Shown here: positions 10,931 to 21,255 of the stretch, piece by piece
Position numbering within the stretch: the stretch's first letter is position 1
How the letters are laid out: the number at the start of each line of letters is the position of its first letter
NCBI GenBank assembly: GCA_025506515.1
Contig: CM046456.1
Coordinates: 14,642,061 to 14,706,060, forward strand
DNA from: Flaveria trinervia
Lineage: Eukaryota; Streptophyta; Magnoliopsida; Asterales; Asteraceae
Length of the DNA stretch: 64,000 nucleotides
Direction of reading: 5' to 3'
Notes under the pieces: model-generated
What the model was told of the DNA's origin: nothing
Seen by the model: the letters and a program-made list of their open reading frames with translations, nothing else
Database searches by the model: none
Made by a program: the position numbers and the translations under genes

Positions 10931-11754
10931 GATAACTGTTGTTGTACGAGAATTCAGCTAACGGTAAGTGGTCATCGCCACTTCCCCTAAAATCAATCAC
11001 ACATGCCCGAAGCATGTCTTCCAGTGTCTGAATGGTCCTTTTTGACTGAGCATCAGTTTGGGGATGATAAGCCGTGCTAATAGGTAACCTCGTCACCATG
11101 GCGTCGTGGAATTTCTTCCAGAATTTGGATGTGAACCGGGTGTCGCAGTCAGACGCGATAGACACTGGCACACCATGATGAGTCACAATCTCTTTAATGA
11201 ATAGATCTGCCAAATTCTCAGATGAATATGTCTCGCGAATTGGTAAGAAGTGAGCACTCTTCGTCAGACGGTCAACAATCACCCATATGGCATCATACCA
11301 TTTCGGATACACGGCAACTTCGTAATGAAATCCATGGTGATGTGCTCCCACTTCCATTCGGTATATCCAAAGGTTGGATCTTCCCATATGGCTTTTGATG
11401 CTCGGCCTTCATTTGCAAACAAGTAAGGCACTTACTCACATACCCCACCACATCGCGCTTCATACCCGACCACCAATAATTCTTCTTCATATCTTGATAC
11501 ATTTTTGTGGCACCAGGGTGGATGGAGTATCAAGTTCTGTGGGCTTCATCCATTATCTTCACCCGTAGATCCCCAAAACGAGGAATCCACACTCGTCTAA
11601 ATCGAGTTTTAACACCGAGTGTGTTTTTCACCCAATCCCCAACCAGACCTCTCATTCTTTCAGAGTTTTGATGATCTTCTTTCAATCCCTCATCTTGAAA
11701 CTCCTTGACTTGCTTCATTACATCAGAGGTCATGATTAGTTGGTATGCTTTCAC
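10931..11754 (-). pseudogene. Tekay-B integrase, broken
   Basis: The zinc-binding domain reads NYWWSGMKRDVVGYVSKC, then LTCLQ. The catalytic core contains the first Asp in VIVDRLTKSAHFLPI and the second in ASDCDTRF. The residue 36 positions further on, normally the catalytic Glu of D,D-35-E (SERT), is Lys (TDAQSKRTIQTLED), so strand transfer should be lost even without the frameshifts. The same Lys is seen in Tekay-D, while the fragment at 17463-18315 keeps Glu. Confidence 0.85.
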
Positions 11755-13030
11755 CCGAATTGGCTCGGGCCTTTCTTTCGACTAAGGGCATCAGCCACCA
11801 CGTTGGCTTTGCCCGGATGGTAATGGATCTCGCAATCATAATCCTTTATAAGCTCCACCATCATCTCTGCCTCATGTTCAGATCCGTCTGCTCGAAGAAG
11901 TACTTCAAGCTCTTGTGGTCAGTGAATATGGTGCACTTCGTCTCGTATAGATAGTGCCTCCAAATCTTTAGTGCAAAGACCACGGCTGCTAGCTCCAAGT
12001 CATGAGTAGGATAATTGACCTCATGAACCTTCAACTGTCGGGATGCATAAGATATAACCTTCCCTCTCACATTAACACACACCCCAACCCCAACCCCGGG
12101 TAAGAAGCATCTGAACAAACCACCAAATCTTCGCTTCCATCGGGTAACAACAAGACAGGAGCTTGAGTCAACCTCACCTTTAACTCCTCGAACGCCTGTT
12201 CTTGAGCTTGACCCCATATAAACTTTACGTCCTTTCGGTCAACTTGGTCAGTGGAGAAGCGATCTTGGAAAAGTCCTGAATAAACCTTCGATAATACCCT
12301 GCCAACCCCAAGAAACTACGAATCTCAGTGGCGTCATTGGAGACTTCCATTACATCACTGCCTCCACCTCCTTTGCTGGATCCACCATAATCCCCTCGGG
12401 ATTCACCACATGACCCAAGAACTGAACTTCGCACAACCAGAATACGCACTTGGAGAATTTTGCATACAATTTCTCCCTTCTCAACGTCTCCAACACCTCT
12501 CGAATGTGATCGGCATGCTCCTCCTCACTCATCGAATAAATCAAAATATCATCAATAAACACAATCACTGATTTATCTAACATTGGCTGACACACTCGAT
12601 TCGTCAAGTCCATAAAAGCAGCTGGCGCGTTGGTCAAACCAAAAGACATAACGAGGAACCCGTAGTGTCCATAACACGTGCGAAAAGTTGTTTTAGGAAT
12701 ATCCTGCTCCCCACCTTCAACTGATGATAACAGATCGAAGGTCTATCCTTGAAACCAACTGGCACCCTGGAGCTGATCAAACAGATCATCAATTCTTGGT
12801 AAGGGGTACCGATTCTTTACCATCAACTTGTTCAGCTCTCGGTAGACGATGCACATCCTCATGCTACCGTCTTTCTTCTTCAGTAACAGGACCGAAGCAC
12901 CCCAGGGAGAGATACTCGGTCTAATGAACCCCTTATCGAGCAGCTCTTGCAACTGCTCCATCAGCTCTTTCATTTCTGTCGAAGCTAACCGATACGATGC
13001 TTTGGCAATGGGTTGGGCACCGGGTATCAA
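11755..13030 (-). pseudogene. Tekay-B reverse transcriptase and RNase H, broken
   Basis: On the minus strand RT starts near 13030 (GAQPIAKASYRLASTEMKEL), passes KKKDGSMRMCIVYRELNKL, where the usual Asp of CIDYREL is Val, and keeps the catalytic loop FIDDILIYS at 12541-12561. RNase H follows (YASRQLKVHEVNYPTHDLEL, then TDHKSLKYFFEQ). Frameshifts break it near 12743, 12350 and 12110. RT and RNase H copy the element's RNA into DNA in the virus-like particle. Confidence 0.85.
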
Positions 13031-13640
13031 ATCAATTAAAACTCAATCTCACGGTCCGGTGGTACACCTGGTAAATCTTCTGGAAACACATCCGGAAAGT
13101 CACACACAACTGGTACATCAGATAGTTGTGGTGTTGGCGCGTCCACATCCTTTACGTAGGCCAAGTAGGCACTACATCCATGCCTCATGCACTTTCCCGC
13201 CACCACCATCGAAATCACTTTCGGGATCGTCGTGACTCGATCGCCATAAATCGTTACCTTATTCCTGTCAGGCACTGTTAACCAGATCATCTTCTTGTGA
13301 CACACGATATTCGCTTCGTAGTCCGCCAACCAATCCGTTCCTAGGACTGCATCGAAACCGCCTAAGGTCATCACGAATGGTCTAACAGGAAACTTATGAC
13401 CGTCTAGTTCTATGTCACAACCTTCTACCACTCAGAAATCCTCGTAGACTTACCTATGGCAGTTTCTACTCGAAGGGCTCATCAATACATCTACTCTTAA
13501 TGGGAAACTTAGCACAAAAGCAGCAGAAATGAAACTCCTACTAGCACCAGAATCAAACAACACAGATGCAAGAGTTTGGTTCACTAGAAACATACCTGAC
13601 ACCACGTCGGGGTCTGTCCTAGCCTCCTCTCGAGTCATCG
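13031..13640 (-). pseudogene. Tekay-B aspartic protease and linker
   Basis: Active-site motif LFDSGASRSFIS lies near 13550 on the minus strand. The second block GGFDAVLGTDWL has Thr where the other copies have Met. The linker to RT ends with DVFPEDLPGVPPDREIEF. The segment is split by a frameshift near 13440. The protease matures the gag-pol precursor. Confidence 0.85.
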
Positions 13641-14892
13641 TGAAAGCCCGGGCGCTTGCCTTCTGCCCTTCTCCTCCAGCCTTCTTCGTTCCCGAACTTT
13701 CAGCCCTTGGCCTCTTACAATCCTGCTCAGATGACTATTCTCCCCACAGTTGTAACACCTGCCAACCCCACAATCTCTATCCATATGGCCAGGCTTCCCA
13801 CACTTGATGCAGCTGTTGATCCCCATTTCCATTCTCCCGAATGCTCCTTCCCGCATTACCACACTTCTTCAATCCTGCACCAGATGTGACCACACGTCAG
13901 TCACCCACCTTCACCACCTTATTGTTTGGATCGGCTCCACCACGTCCAAACCGTTTCCATTCTAGTTCCGGTCACCACCACCCTTCTTGTTCACCTCAGC
14001 CCCCATCACCTCGCGCTCATCATATAACCTACCAGCCAAATCAACCGCTGACCTAAAAGTGCTCGGTCGGGCGGCGATCATATGCCTACGGATATCAGCA
14101 GGAAACCCCTGCATGTATCTCTTAATCTTTCGTGACAGTGGTGTCACTTGATCTGGCACCAGCCGTGCCATTTCATTAAATTTTATGGTGTACTGCTCGT
14201 GTGTCATCGTTCCCGCCTCCAGTTGCAAGAATTCTCTTTCTACCTTGTCCATCTCGCTGTGAGGACAGAATTCCTCAATCACTAACTTCTTCAGTTCAGG
14301 CCATCTCATTCCCCCAATGGCCTTGGTACCCTCGGCTTGGACAATGTTGTCCCACCAGCACAAAGCCGAGTCCACAAAAGAGTGGGTAGCAAACTTCACC
14401 TTTTGGTCTTCATGACACTCACTGATGTCGAGAACATCTTCCATTTCCCTCACCCACCGGTGAGCAGCTGCAGCAGTGTCATTCCCATCGAAAGTAGGGG
14501 GCCTGCATCTCATAAACGCCCCGTAGTTACAGCTTCGGGCCGCCTCCGGCGCAGGTTCCTCTTCTTCCTCCTCCTCATCATCAGAGAGAACCATTTCCGG
14601 CTCTGGTTGCTCCGTCCTCCCGAGGACCTGTTTCTCTCCTTTCTTTCCCCTTCCCTAACTGCTTTGATCACTTCAGTCACTACAGATGGTAGAATCGTCT
14701 GCATGACCTGATGAACTTCCTCCACCACATCCTCCTTTACTGAGGCCCTCAACTTTGGCGCTCTCGTCGCCACCCTCCAGATGAGGGGTCTCTGGTTCTT
14801 CATGAACCACCTTCTCAACTCTGGGTCTCCCTCTCTTGGGTCACGGTTCAGCACCATGACCTCCACCCCATGAAGCTTTCGAAGATCTACCA
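13641..14892 (-). pseudogene. Tekay-B gag, broken
   Basis: The core is one open stretch of 210 codons (14594-13962 on the minus strand) with an acidic run, then GAFMRCRPPTFDG, HRWVREMEDVLDISEC and the capsid-like helices to GRLYDEREV. Downstream, two zinc knuckles are visible: CIKCGKPGHMDRDC is intact, while the second (CYNCGENSHLSR) has lost its last cysteine. The N-terminal part (RPKRGRPRVEKV-like) lies in another frame because of indels near 14590 and 14890. It matches Tekay-A and Tekay-D gag closely. Confidence 0.85.
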
Positions 14893-15230
14893 CCGCCATC
14901 ATACGCACACTGAAAGATTCAAACACCAACACGGTCATTTAAGGGAACAACTTAGTTTATGTCAAGTATAGTAAGTTCCTAATTACAGTGGCCAGTTGTG
15001 ATTAGCCACTTACTTTACTCTTCATACCCTAATCATTACCTGTCCTGACTACATCAGTATTTAAATCTACATACAACATAACCACATACCATGCGCACAT
15101 AAACCGGTTAACATTACGAAAATACCTAATGGCACGTAGCTACTCAGATTGGCATTCCATTCCCATTCCGTCCCATTCTCAGTTTAAGTTAAGGTTTATT
15201 TTGAAAATTTACCCATTTCAGTTAAACTTT

Positions 15231-15243
15231 GGCTCTGATACCA
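15231..15243 (-). other. Primer binding site of Tekay-B
   Basis: The minus strand reads TGGTATCAGAGCC, the tRNA-iMet complement, three bases inside the LTR end at 15247. The leader between it and gag (about 14940-15230) has no other feature. Confidence 0.9.
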
Positions 15244-15246
15244 ACT

Positions 15247-17462
15247 TGTAAGGCCCCTGTTCCCGGGACGCTTACAGTTGGTTCCGTATCGCACATAAAA
15301 CATATATTTACATTTGCCTTATGAAAACATTGCAGCGGAAAAATAAAGATTTAACTTTTCATATCATCACAAATGCTTTTGCAAGTTAATACAAGCGTTC
15401 CTTTCAAAACACCATTCGTTCGCATTACAATGTAAAAACATTAACAAAAGAATGCCATCCAAAAGAGCTGAGTAGCTGCCTCGTGCCATCCTCAGCAACG
15501 TTTACCTGCCAACTGAAAATGTATAAAAGTTAGCGTCACTGAGTGAGTTCTAGTTTTATAATAAAACGTACATTTCATTCGTTAAAACCGTTCTTTACTT
15601 TCTTTCAGAATCAAACTATACTTTTCATTCGTTTGTGATCATACATCATACGTACATACAGATAATATCATTATTATCTTCCATTACATTCGTTAACCTC
15701 GTTTATTATATACGTTCGTCCTTTCGAGTCTGTTGCGACAACAGGGTCGCTCACCTCATTAACAATCACAACTAATTGCACACCATCCGAGTCTGTTGCA
15801 ACCATAGGGTTGCTCACCCCAATTGCCAATTTCAACGATAACACGCTATCCGAGTCTGTTGAAACCATAGGGTCGCTCATCTCATGGCAACTTCACGATA
15901 GCTCGCTATCTGAGTCTGTTGCACCCATAGGGTTGCTCACCCCAATTTCCACTTACAATGATAACACGCTATCCGAGTTTGTTGCAACCATAGAGTTGCT
16001 CACCTCATGGTAACTTCATGATAGCACACTGTTCGAGTCTGTTGCAACAACTGGGTTGCTCACCTCAAATATGTGCTTGCAAGCCTTTCCTTCGTTCATT
16101 CGTCATTCAATAATACATGCATTCTTACTTCGTGTTCCTCTTTCATTATCTTTCACTTTACGTTACATAATACTTCAAAAAGTCAACTTACATTATCATT
16201 CATTAACATGACACGTAAAGCCACAAGAAAGATAAAATTACATCATCATAAGGAACATATCATACAATCATACATAACTACTAATCATACATCACATCAT
16301 ACATCACATCATCATAACATAAATGAATTCAAAAAGTCAACTTACATAGCCTCAGGAACCTCCCAAGTCAAAGCCTACATTACACTTTTTCCCTAAAAAT
16401 CAGAAAATATTCTAAGTCCTTAGGCACATGGGCATTATGCAGGCGCATGGGCACTTAGGCGCATGGGGAACACTTAGGCGCATGGGCATCTTTCAGGCGC
16501 ATGGGGAACACTTAGGCGCGTGGGCATCTTTCAGGCGCATGGGCACTATGCAGGCGCATGAGTGCCAAGGCGCATAGGAATCCTGGACGTCTGGACACTT
16601 TGTCAATTCCAGCCCAATTCTAGGCGCATGGGTACTATTCAAGCGTATGAACTTATGCGTATGGACTAATCAGTCGCATGGACACTTAGGCGCATGGGCC
16701 ACTTGGGCGCATGGGCACTATTGGGGCGCATGGCCCAATACTTAGTCATCCGACTAATATTTCTAGGCGCATGGACCACTGTTCAGGCGCATGGCTATAC
16801 TTAAACATTTCTAAGGCAATTTCAGGCGCATGAGCCTTATCTAGGCACATGAACCTTCTATGTAACATGTTTCTTGGATGCTTTCGAACCCAATCATCAA
16901 ACCCATCTGTTCTAAGCTTACCAAGGCTATTCTAAACAAGAACAACCTATAAGCATCTAAGAATCATCATCCAACATGCATAAAACATACGGGCATACAT
17001 ACACAAACATTGTAAACATCATTTTAATACATTTTCAGCCCCAAAGATATTTAAAACAAGTAGAAACCGGGTCTAGAAACTCACCTGGTGCAACTTGGGT
17101 GTATCTTCCTTTTAACCTTTTGCAAATGAGTTCAAACACCTAAAAAACCCCACTAAACACACACACCCGAACACACACAACATATAAGCATAAACCCGAG
17201 ACCAAAACCAACACAAATGCTTAAAACCCATGAATTCATACCTTAAATTTGACCTTCTTCTTCTTCCAAGAGTTTCTGCTCTCTCTCTCACTCCGAATGA
17301 AAAGTGATGTGAAGGGAGGGTGGGCGGCCATGCCCACCTTTACACCAACTTTTGAAAGATTTTATCCTTTTGACACTTTTAACCCCTCATCTTGAGTTTA
17401 ATTGCTTTTCCTTCTTTTATTCCTCTTTTCTTACATTTCTTTGAAAAAAGCTGGGTGTTACA
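15247..17462 (-). mobile_element. Tekay-B 5' LTR, shared with a second internal fragment
   Basis: A 2.2-kb LTR, minus orientation, from TGTAACACCCAGC (17462) to CAGGGGCCTTACA (15247). It carries the ~60-bp unit array (15727-16065) and the AGGCGCATGGG array (16425-16860). The other LTR of the pair differs mostly in repeat number and small indels. Its outer side (17463 onwards) is another copy of the 3' internal region, giving the order LTR, internal, LTR, internal. Confidence 0.88.
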
Positions 17463-18315
17463 AGTCCACCCCCCTTATTTATGTTCATCCCCGAAACCTG
17501 TTATTCTTGAACATATGAGGATAATGCTGCCTCATCTCCTCCTCGGTCTCCCGTGTAGATTCGGATCCCTTCCTGTGCTTTCATGTACATGCACCAGTGG
17601 AACCACTTTATTTCTCAGCCTCTTCTCTTTATGATCAATGATCGCCACTGGTTGCTCCACATAATTGAGTCTTCATCCACCTTGATATCTTCCAGTGGTA
17701 GAACTATATCCTCCTCGGTTAAGCACCTTCTTAAGTGAGATACATGGAATGTCAAATGAATTCCACCTAGCTCACTGGGCAACTTCAATCTATAGGGCAA
17801 CTTCAATTTATAGGCCACCTCTCCTACTCGAGAAATGATTCAGAAAGGCCCTATGTATCTCGGGCTCAACTTGCCCCACTTCCTAAACTGGATGATACCC
17901 TTCCATGGTGAGACCTTCAACATAACCTGGTCACCCACCTGGAACTCAATCGGTCTGCGTCGTTAACAGCATAGGACTTCTGTCTATCTTTGGCTGCCTT
18001 CATAAAGGCTTTAATCTTTTCTAGCTTTTCAGTCATAGCCTCGATCACCTTAACACCTCCCAATTCTTTCTGCCAATGTCTCCCCAACATACGGGCGTTC
18101 TACATCTTCTACCGTATAGCATCTCGTATGGTGGCATGCCAATACTGGCATGACAACTGTTGTTGTATGAGAATTCAGCTAACGGTCAGTGGTCATCCCA
18201 ACTTCCCCTAAAATCAATCACACATGCCCGAAGCATGTTTTCCAGTGTCTGAATGGTCCTTTCTGACTAACAATCAGTTTGGGGATGATAAGCCGTGCTA
18301 ATATGTAACCTCGTC
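17463..18315 (-). pseudogene. Second Tekay 3' fragment: integrase end and chromodomain linker
   Basis: Reading leftwards from 18315 the minus strand has the end of the integrase core (TAYHPQTD-type sequence, then SERT with the catalytic Glu kept), the EKLEKIKA/RQKSYA linker region, the DQVMLKVSPWKG block, RYIGPF and the chromodomain linker (VLPLEDIKVDE). A short direct duplication at about 17779-17812 repeats the YRLKLP codons. The fragment ends abruptly at 18315, where gag of opposite orientation begins. It retains the ~290 bp lost from Tekay-B. Confidence 0.8.
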
Positions 18316-18321
18316 CCCTAA
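18316..18321. other. Inversion junction between Tekay fragments
   Basis: Minus-strand integrase homology ends at CCTCGTC (18315) and plus-strand gag homology starts at about AATCCTACCGTC (18322). Neither LTR nor target duplication lies at the join, so it results from rearrangement rather than insertion. Confidence 0.7.
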
Positions 18322-19390
18322 AATCCTACCGTCTGTGGTGGCCGAAGTAATAAAGGCAGTTAGAGAAGGAAAGAGAAGGGAAAGGAGTAGACCTACGGGC
18401 GAAAAAAGATAGCCTGAGACTGAGACGGTTCCGTCTGATGACGAAGAAGAAGAGGATGAAGAAGAGCCTGTGCAGGAGGCGGCACGAGGCCGTAACTACG
18501 GGGTGTTTATGAGATGCAAGCCCCCTACTTTTGATGGAAACAACACTACTGCTGCTGCTCACTGGTGGGTGAGAGAAATGGAGGCTGTTCTCGATATCAG
18601 TGAGTGCCGGGAGGACCATAAAGTTAAGTTTGCTACCCACTCTTTTGTGGACTCAGCTCTATGTTGGTGGGACAATAGACTCCAAGCTGAGGGTAGCAGG
18701 GCCATTGGAAGAATGAGGTGGTCCGAACTGAAAAGGTTGGTGATTGAGGAGTTTTGTCCTCACCGGGAAATGGACAAGGTTGAGAGGGAGTTTTTGCAAT
18801 TAGAGGCGGGAACGATGACACACCAAGAGTACACCACAAAGTTCAATGAAATGGCACGTCTGGTGCCGAATCAAGTGATGCCTCTGTCACGAAATATTAA
18901 AAGGAACATCCAGGGTTTGCCAGCGAACATTCACAGGCACATGATCGCCGACCGACCTAGCACGTTTAGGTTAGCGATGGATTTAGCAGGGAGGTTGTAT
19001 GATGAGAGGCTGTGGTGGTGGTGGCTGAAAGTAGTCAGAAGGGTAGAGGTGATAGAAACTATAATGGGAAGAGGTTTGGTCGGGGTGGTGCCTCAATGGG
19101 TAATAAGAAGGCACGAGTGGATGACGGCCGTGTGGTCACATCAAGCGTGGGGTTGAAAAAGTGTGGTAAGTGTGAGAAGGAGCACGGTGGTGAGTGTAGA
19201 TGGGGGTTGAATGTTTGTTTCAAGTGTGGGAAGCCTGGTCATATGGCTAGAGACTATGGGGGTATGAAGTGTTTTAACTGTGGGGAAGTGGTCATATGAG
19301 TAGAGATTGTAAGAAGCCAAGAGTTGAGGGTTCTGGGTGAAGAAAACTGGAGGTGAAGGACCAAGGGTGAGCACCAGGGCATTCATGATG
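18322..19390 (+). pseudogene. Tekay-D gag, N-terminus missing
   Basis: The gag core is open from about 18470 for 228 codons (GVFMRCKPPTFDG, HWWVREMEAVLDISEC, CWWDNRLQAEG, then the helices to GRLYDER). After a frameshift near 19012 two zinc knuckles follow. In the first, CFKCGKPGHMARDY, the final Cys is Tyr; the second starts CFNCGE and is then frameshifted. The first ~60 codons of gag are absent because the sequence starts at the inversion junction. Confidence 0.85.
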
Positions 19391-19975
19391 ACATAGGAGG
19401 AGGCTAGGACGGACCCTAATATTGTGTCTCATACATTTCTAGTAAGCCAAACTTTAGTTTTTGTGTTATGTGATTCTTGTGCTAGTAAAAGTTTTATTTC
19501 TGCTGCTTTCTGTGCTAAGCGGCCTATTAGTAATACACGTGTTGAGCGCCCTTCGATGTAGAAACTGCCATAGGTGAGTCTACCAGGATTTCTGAGATGA
19601 TAGAGGGTTGTGACGTGGAACTAGAAGGTCATAAATTTCCGGTTTGACCCTTCGTGATGACCTTAGGTGGTTTCGATTTGGTTCTTGGGATGGATTGGTT
19701 AGTAGACTTCAAGGCGAACATTGTGTGTCGCATGAAGATGATTTTTCTGATAGCGCCTGATGGGAGTTCGGTAACTGTTTATGGAGATCAGGTCACGACG
19801 ATCCCGAAAGTGATCTCAATGGCGGTGGCGGGAAAATGTATGAGGCGTGGATGTAGCGCCTATTTGGCCTATGTAACGGATGTGAATACGCCAACACCAC
19901 AACTGTTTGATGTACTGGTTGTGTGTGATTTCCCAGACGTGTTCCCGGAAGACTTATCAGGAGTGCCCCTAACAT
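19391..19975 (+). pseudogene. Tekay-D aspartic protease
   Basis: The active-site region reads CDSCASKSFISAAF near 19470, so the Gly of DSG is Cys, which should abolish catalysis. A TGA interrupts at about 19646 (FPV, stop, PFVMTLGGFDLVLGMDWL). The linker to RT (VVCDFPDVFPEDLSGVPL) is readable. It is homologous to 2188-2750 and to 13640-13036 on the minus strand. Confidence 0.82.
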
Positions 19976-20361
19976 AGAGATCGAGTTCCAGATTGACTTG
20001 ATACCGGGTACTCAACTTGTCGCCAAGGCACCGTATCGGTTGGCCCCGACAGAGATGAAAGAGTTGATGGAACATTTGCAAGAGCTGTTGGATAAGGGGT
20101 TCATCAGACCGAGTATCTCTCCTTGGGGTGCTTCGGTCCTGTTTGTGAAGAAGAAATACGGTAGCATGAGGATGTGCATTGACTACCGTGAGTTGAACAA
20201 GCTGACGGTGAAGAACCGATACCCTTTACCAAGAATAGATGATTTGTTCGATCAACTTCAAGGTGCCAGCTGGTTTTCAAGGATAGATCTTCGATCTGGT
20301 TACCATCAGTTAAGGGTGAAGGAGCAAGATATCCCTAAAACAGCTTTTCACACGAGCTATG
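19976..20361 (+). pseudogene. Tekay-D reverse transcriptase, N-terminal part
   Basis: Open RT sequence from AKAPYRLAPTEMKELMEHL through FVKKKYGSMRMCIDYRELN (Tyr for the usual Asp in KKKDGS) to DIPKTAFHTSY. It is cut at CTATG by SIRE-1; the remaining RT resumes at 27199. Confidence 0.88.
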
Positions 20362-21024
20362 TGTTGGACCAAAAGAACCAATGAGCCAGATAAGAAAAAC
20401 CTTTAAGTCCGACAGTCATCATCACAACTGAAGTGGTCTACAATAGCTGAAGACAAAGTCTTAAGACAACAGCTAAAGACAAAGTCTGAAGACAAAGTCT
20501 GAAGACAACTGCTGAAGACAAAGTCTAAAGACCAAGTTCTCAGAAGTTGTCACAACAGCTGAAGTAGTTCTCTTCAGTAGTTGTGATGGTTTACTTTTCA
20601 GTAGTTTGTAATCATTTTTTTATATTATGTAAAACATCTTAAGTTCTTACACTTTAGATGTTATAACTTCAGTAGTTATAATGTTAACTTGTACTTAGTT
20701 TTTTGTGAAGGTGTCCTCAGTTGTTGTGGACATCTTCAGTAGTTTAGTTTACTTTCAGTTGTTTGTATAAATCAGTTAGTTGTCACTATCAAGTGACGTC
20801 AGCTGATGTCACATTCCTTTATAAAAGGAATGTTGACCTAATTTCCTTGTGACTGAAGCATGTGCGTGAATGAAAACATTCTCTTTGCAGAAAACTTTCT
20901 CTCTCTATAACCGTCACTGTTTGATTGAATATTCATATTATTCTTGCTTAAATTTCGTCTAATTCTTGTTCTATTCCACTGCAAATCTTAATCTAATTGA
21001 TCAAACTAGATCCCGATCCTTTCA
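20362..21024 (+). mobile_element. SIRE-1 5' LTR
   Basis: 663 bp, TGTTGGACCAAAAGAACC to GATCCTTTCA, followed by AA and the primer site. The 5' half is rich in CTGAAGACAAAGTC words; the second half has the opposite-strand word CTTCAGTAGTT. It is nearly identical to 26600-27198 by eye. Confidence 0.9.
20794..20826 (+). promoter_or_regulatory. SIRE-1 LTR core promoter with TGACGTCA site
   Basis: A perfect palindrome TGACGTCA (20794-20801) and an imperfect second copy TGATGTCA (20804-20811) lie just upstream of a TATA box, TATAAAA (20820-20826). TGACGTCA is the classic binding site of plant bZIP/TGA factors; use as a promoter here is inferred from position. Confidence 0.65.
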
Positions 21025-21026
21025 AA

Positions 21027-21038
21027 TGGTATCAGAGC
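21027..21038 (+). other. Primer binding site of SIRE-1
   Basis: TGGTATCAGAGC, complementary to tRNA-iMet, lies two bases after the LTR end. Confidence 0.9.
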
Positions 21039-21255
21039 ATGGTTAATCATTGATCGATTTAACAATTGATCATTGAAACTGCCTTTTGATATCTAAGTTT
21101 GATCTAATCAGCAAATTTGCAAGAACTGGTTATAGAGTTTGATTTTCTGTTGCTTCCGGTGAATTAATTTGAGATTCGTCTTGTTTCAAACTGTGTTATT
21201 GAGTTATTGAGCTAGATCTGTTAAAATTTCATTGGACCTGTTTGAATTGGTAAAA

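Larger units (their letters stand above)
8415..17462 (-). mobile_element. Tekay-B, complete minus-strand gypsy chromovirus
   Basis: About 9.05 kb with two LTRs in the same orientation (8415-10526 and 15247-17462), a primer site next to the right-hand LTR and a purine tract next to the left-hand one. The internal order on the minus strand is gag, protease, RT, RNase H, integrase, chromodomain. This order and the C-terminal chromodomain define chromoviruses; the LTR length and gag match the Tekay/Del type. All frames are interrupted. The right-hand LTR runs directly into another internal fragment (17463-18315) instead of flanking DNA, so no target duplication is visible. Confidence 0.9.

Noticed and set aside
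13529..14711. Plus-strand open frames opposite Tekay-B gag and protease
   Set aside because: They are antisense shadows of the minus-strand gag-pol, with no family features of their own.
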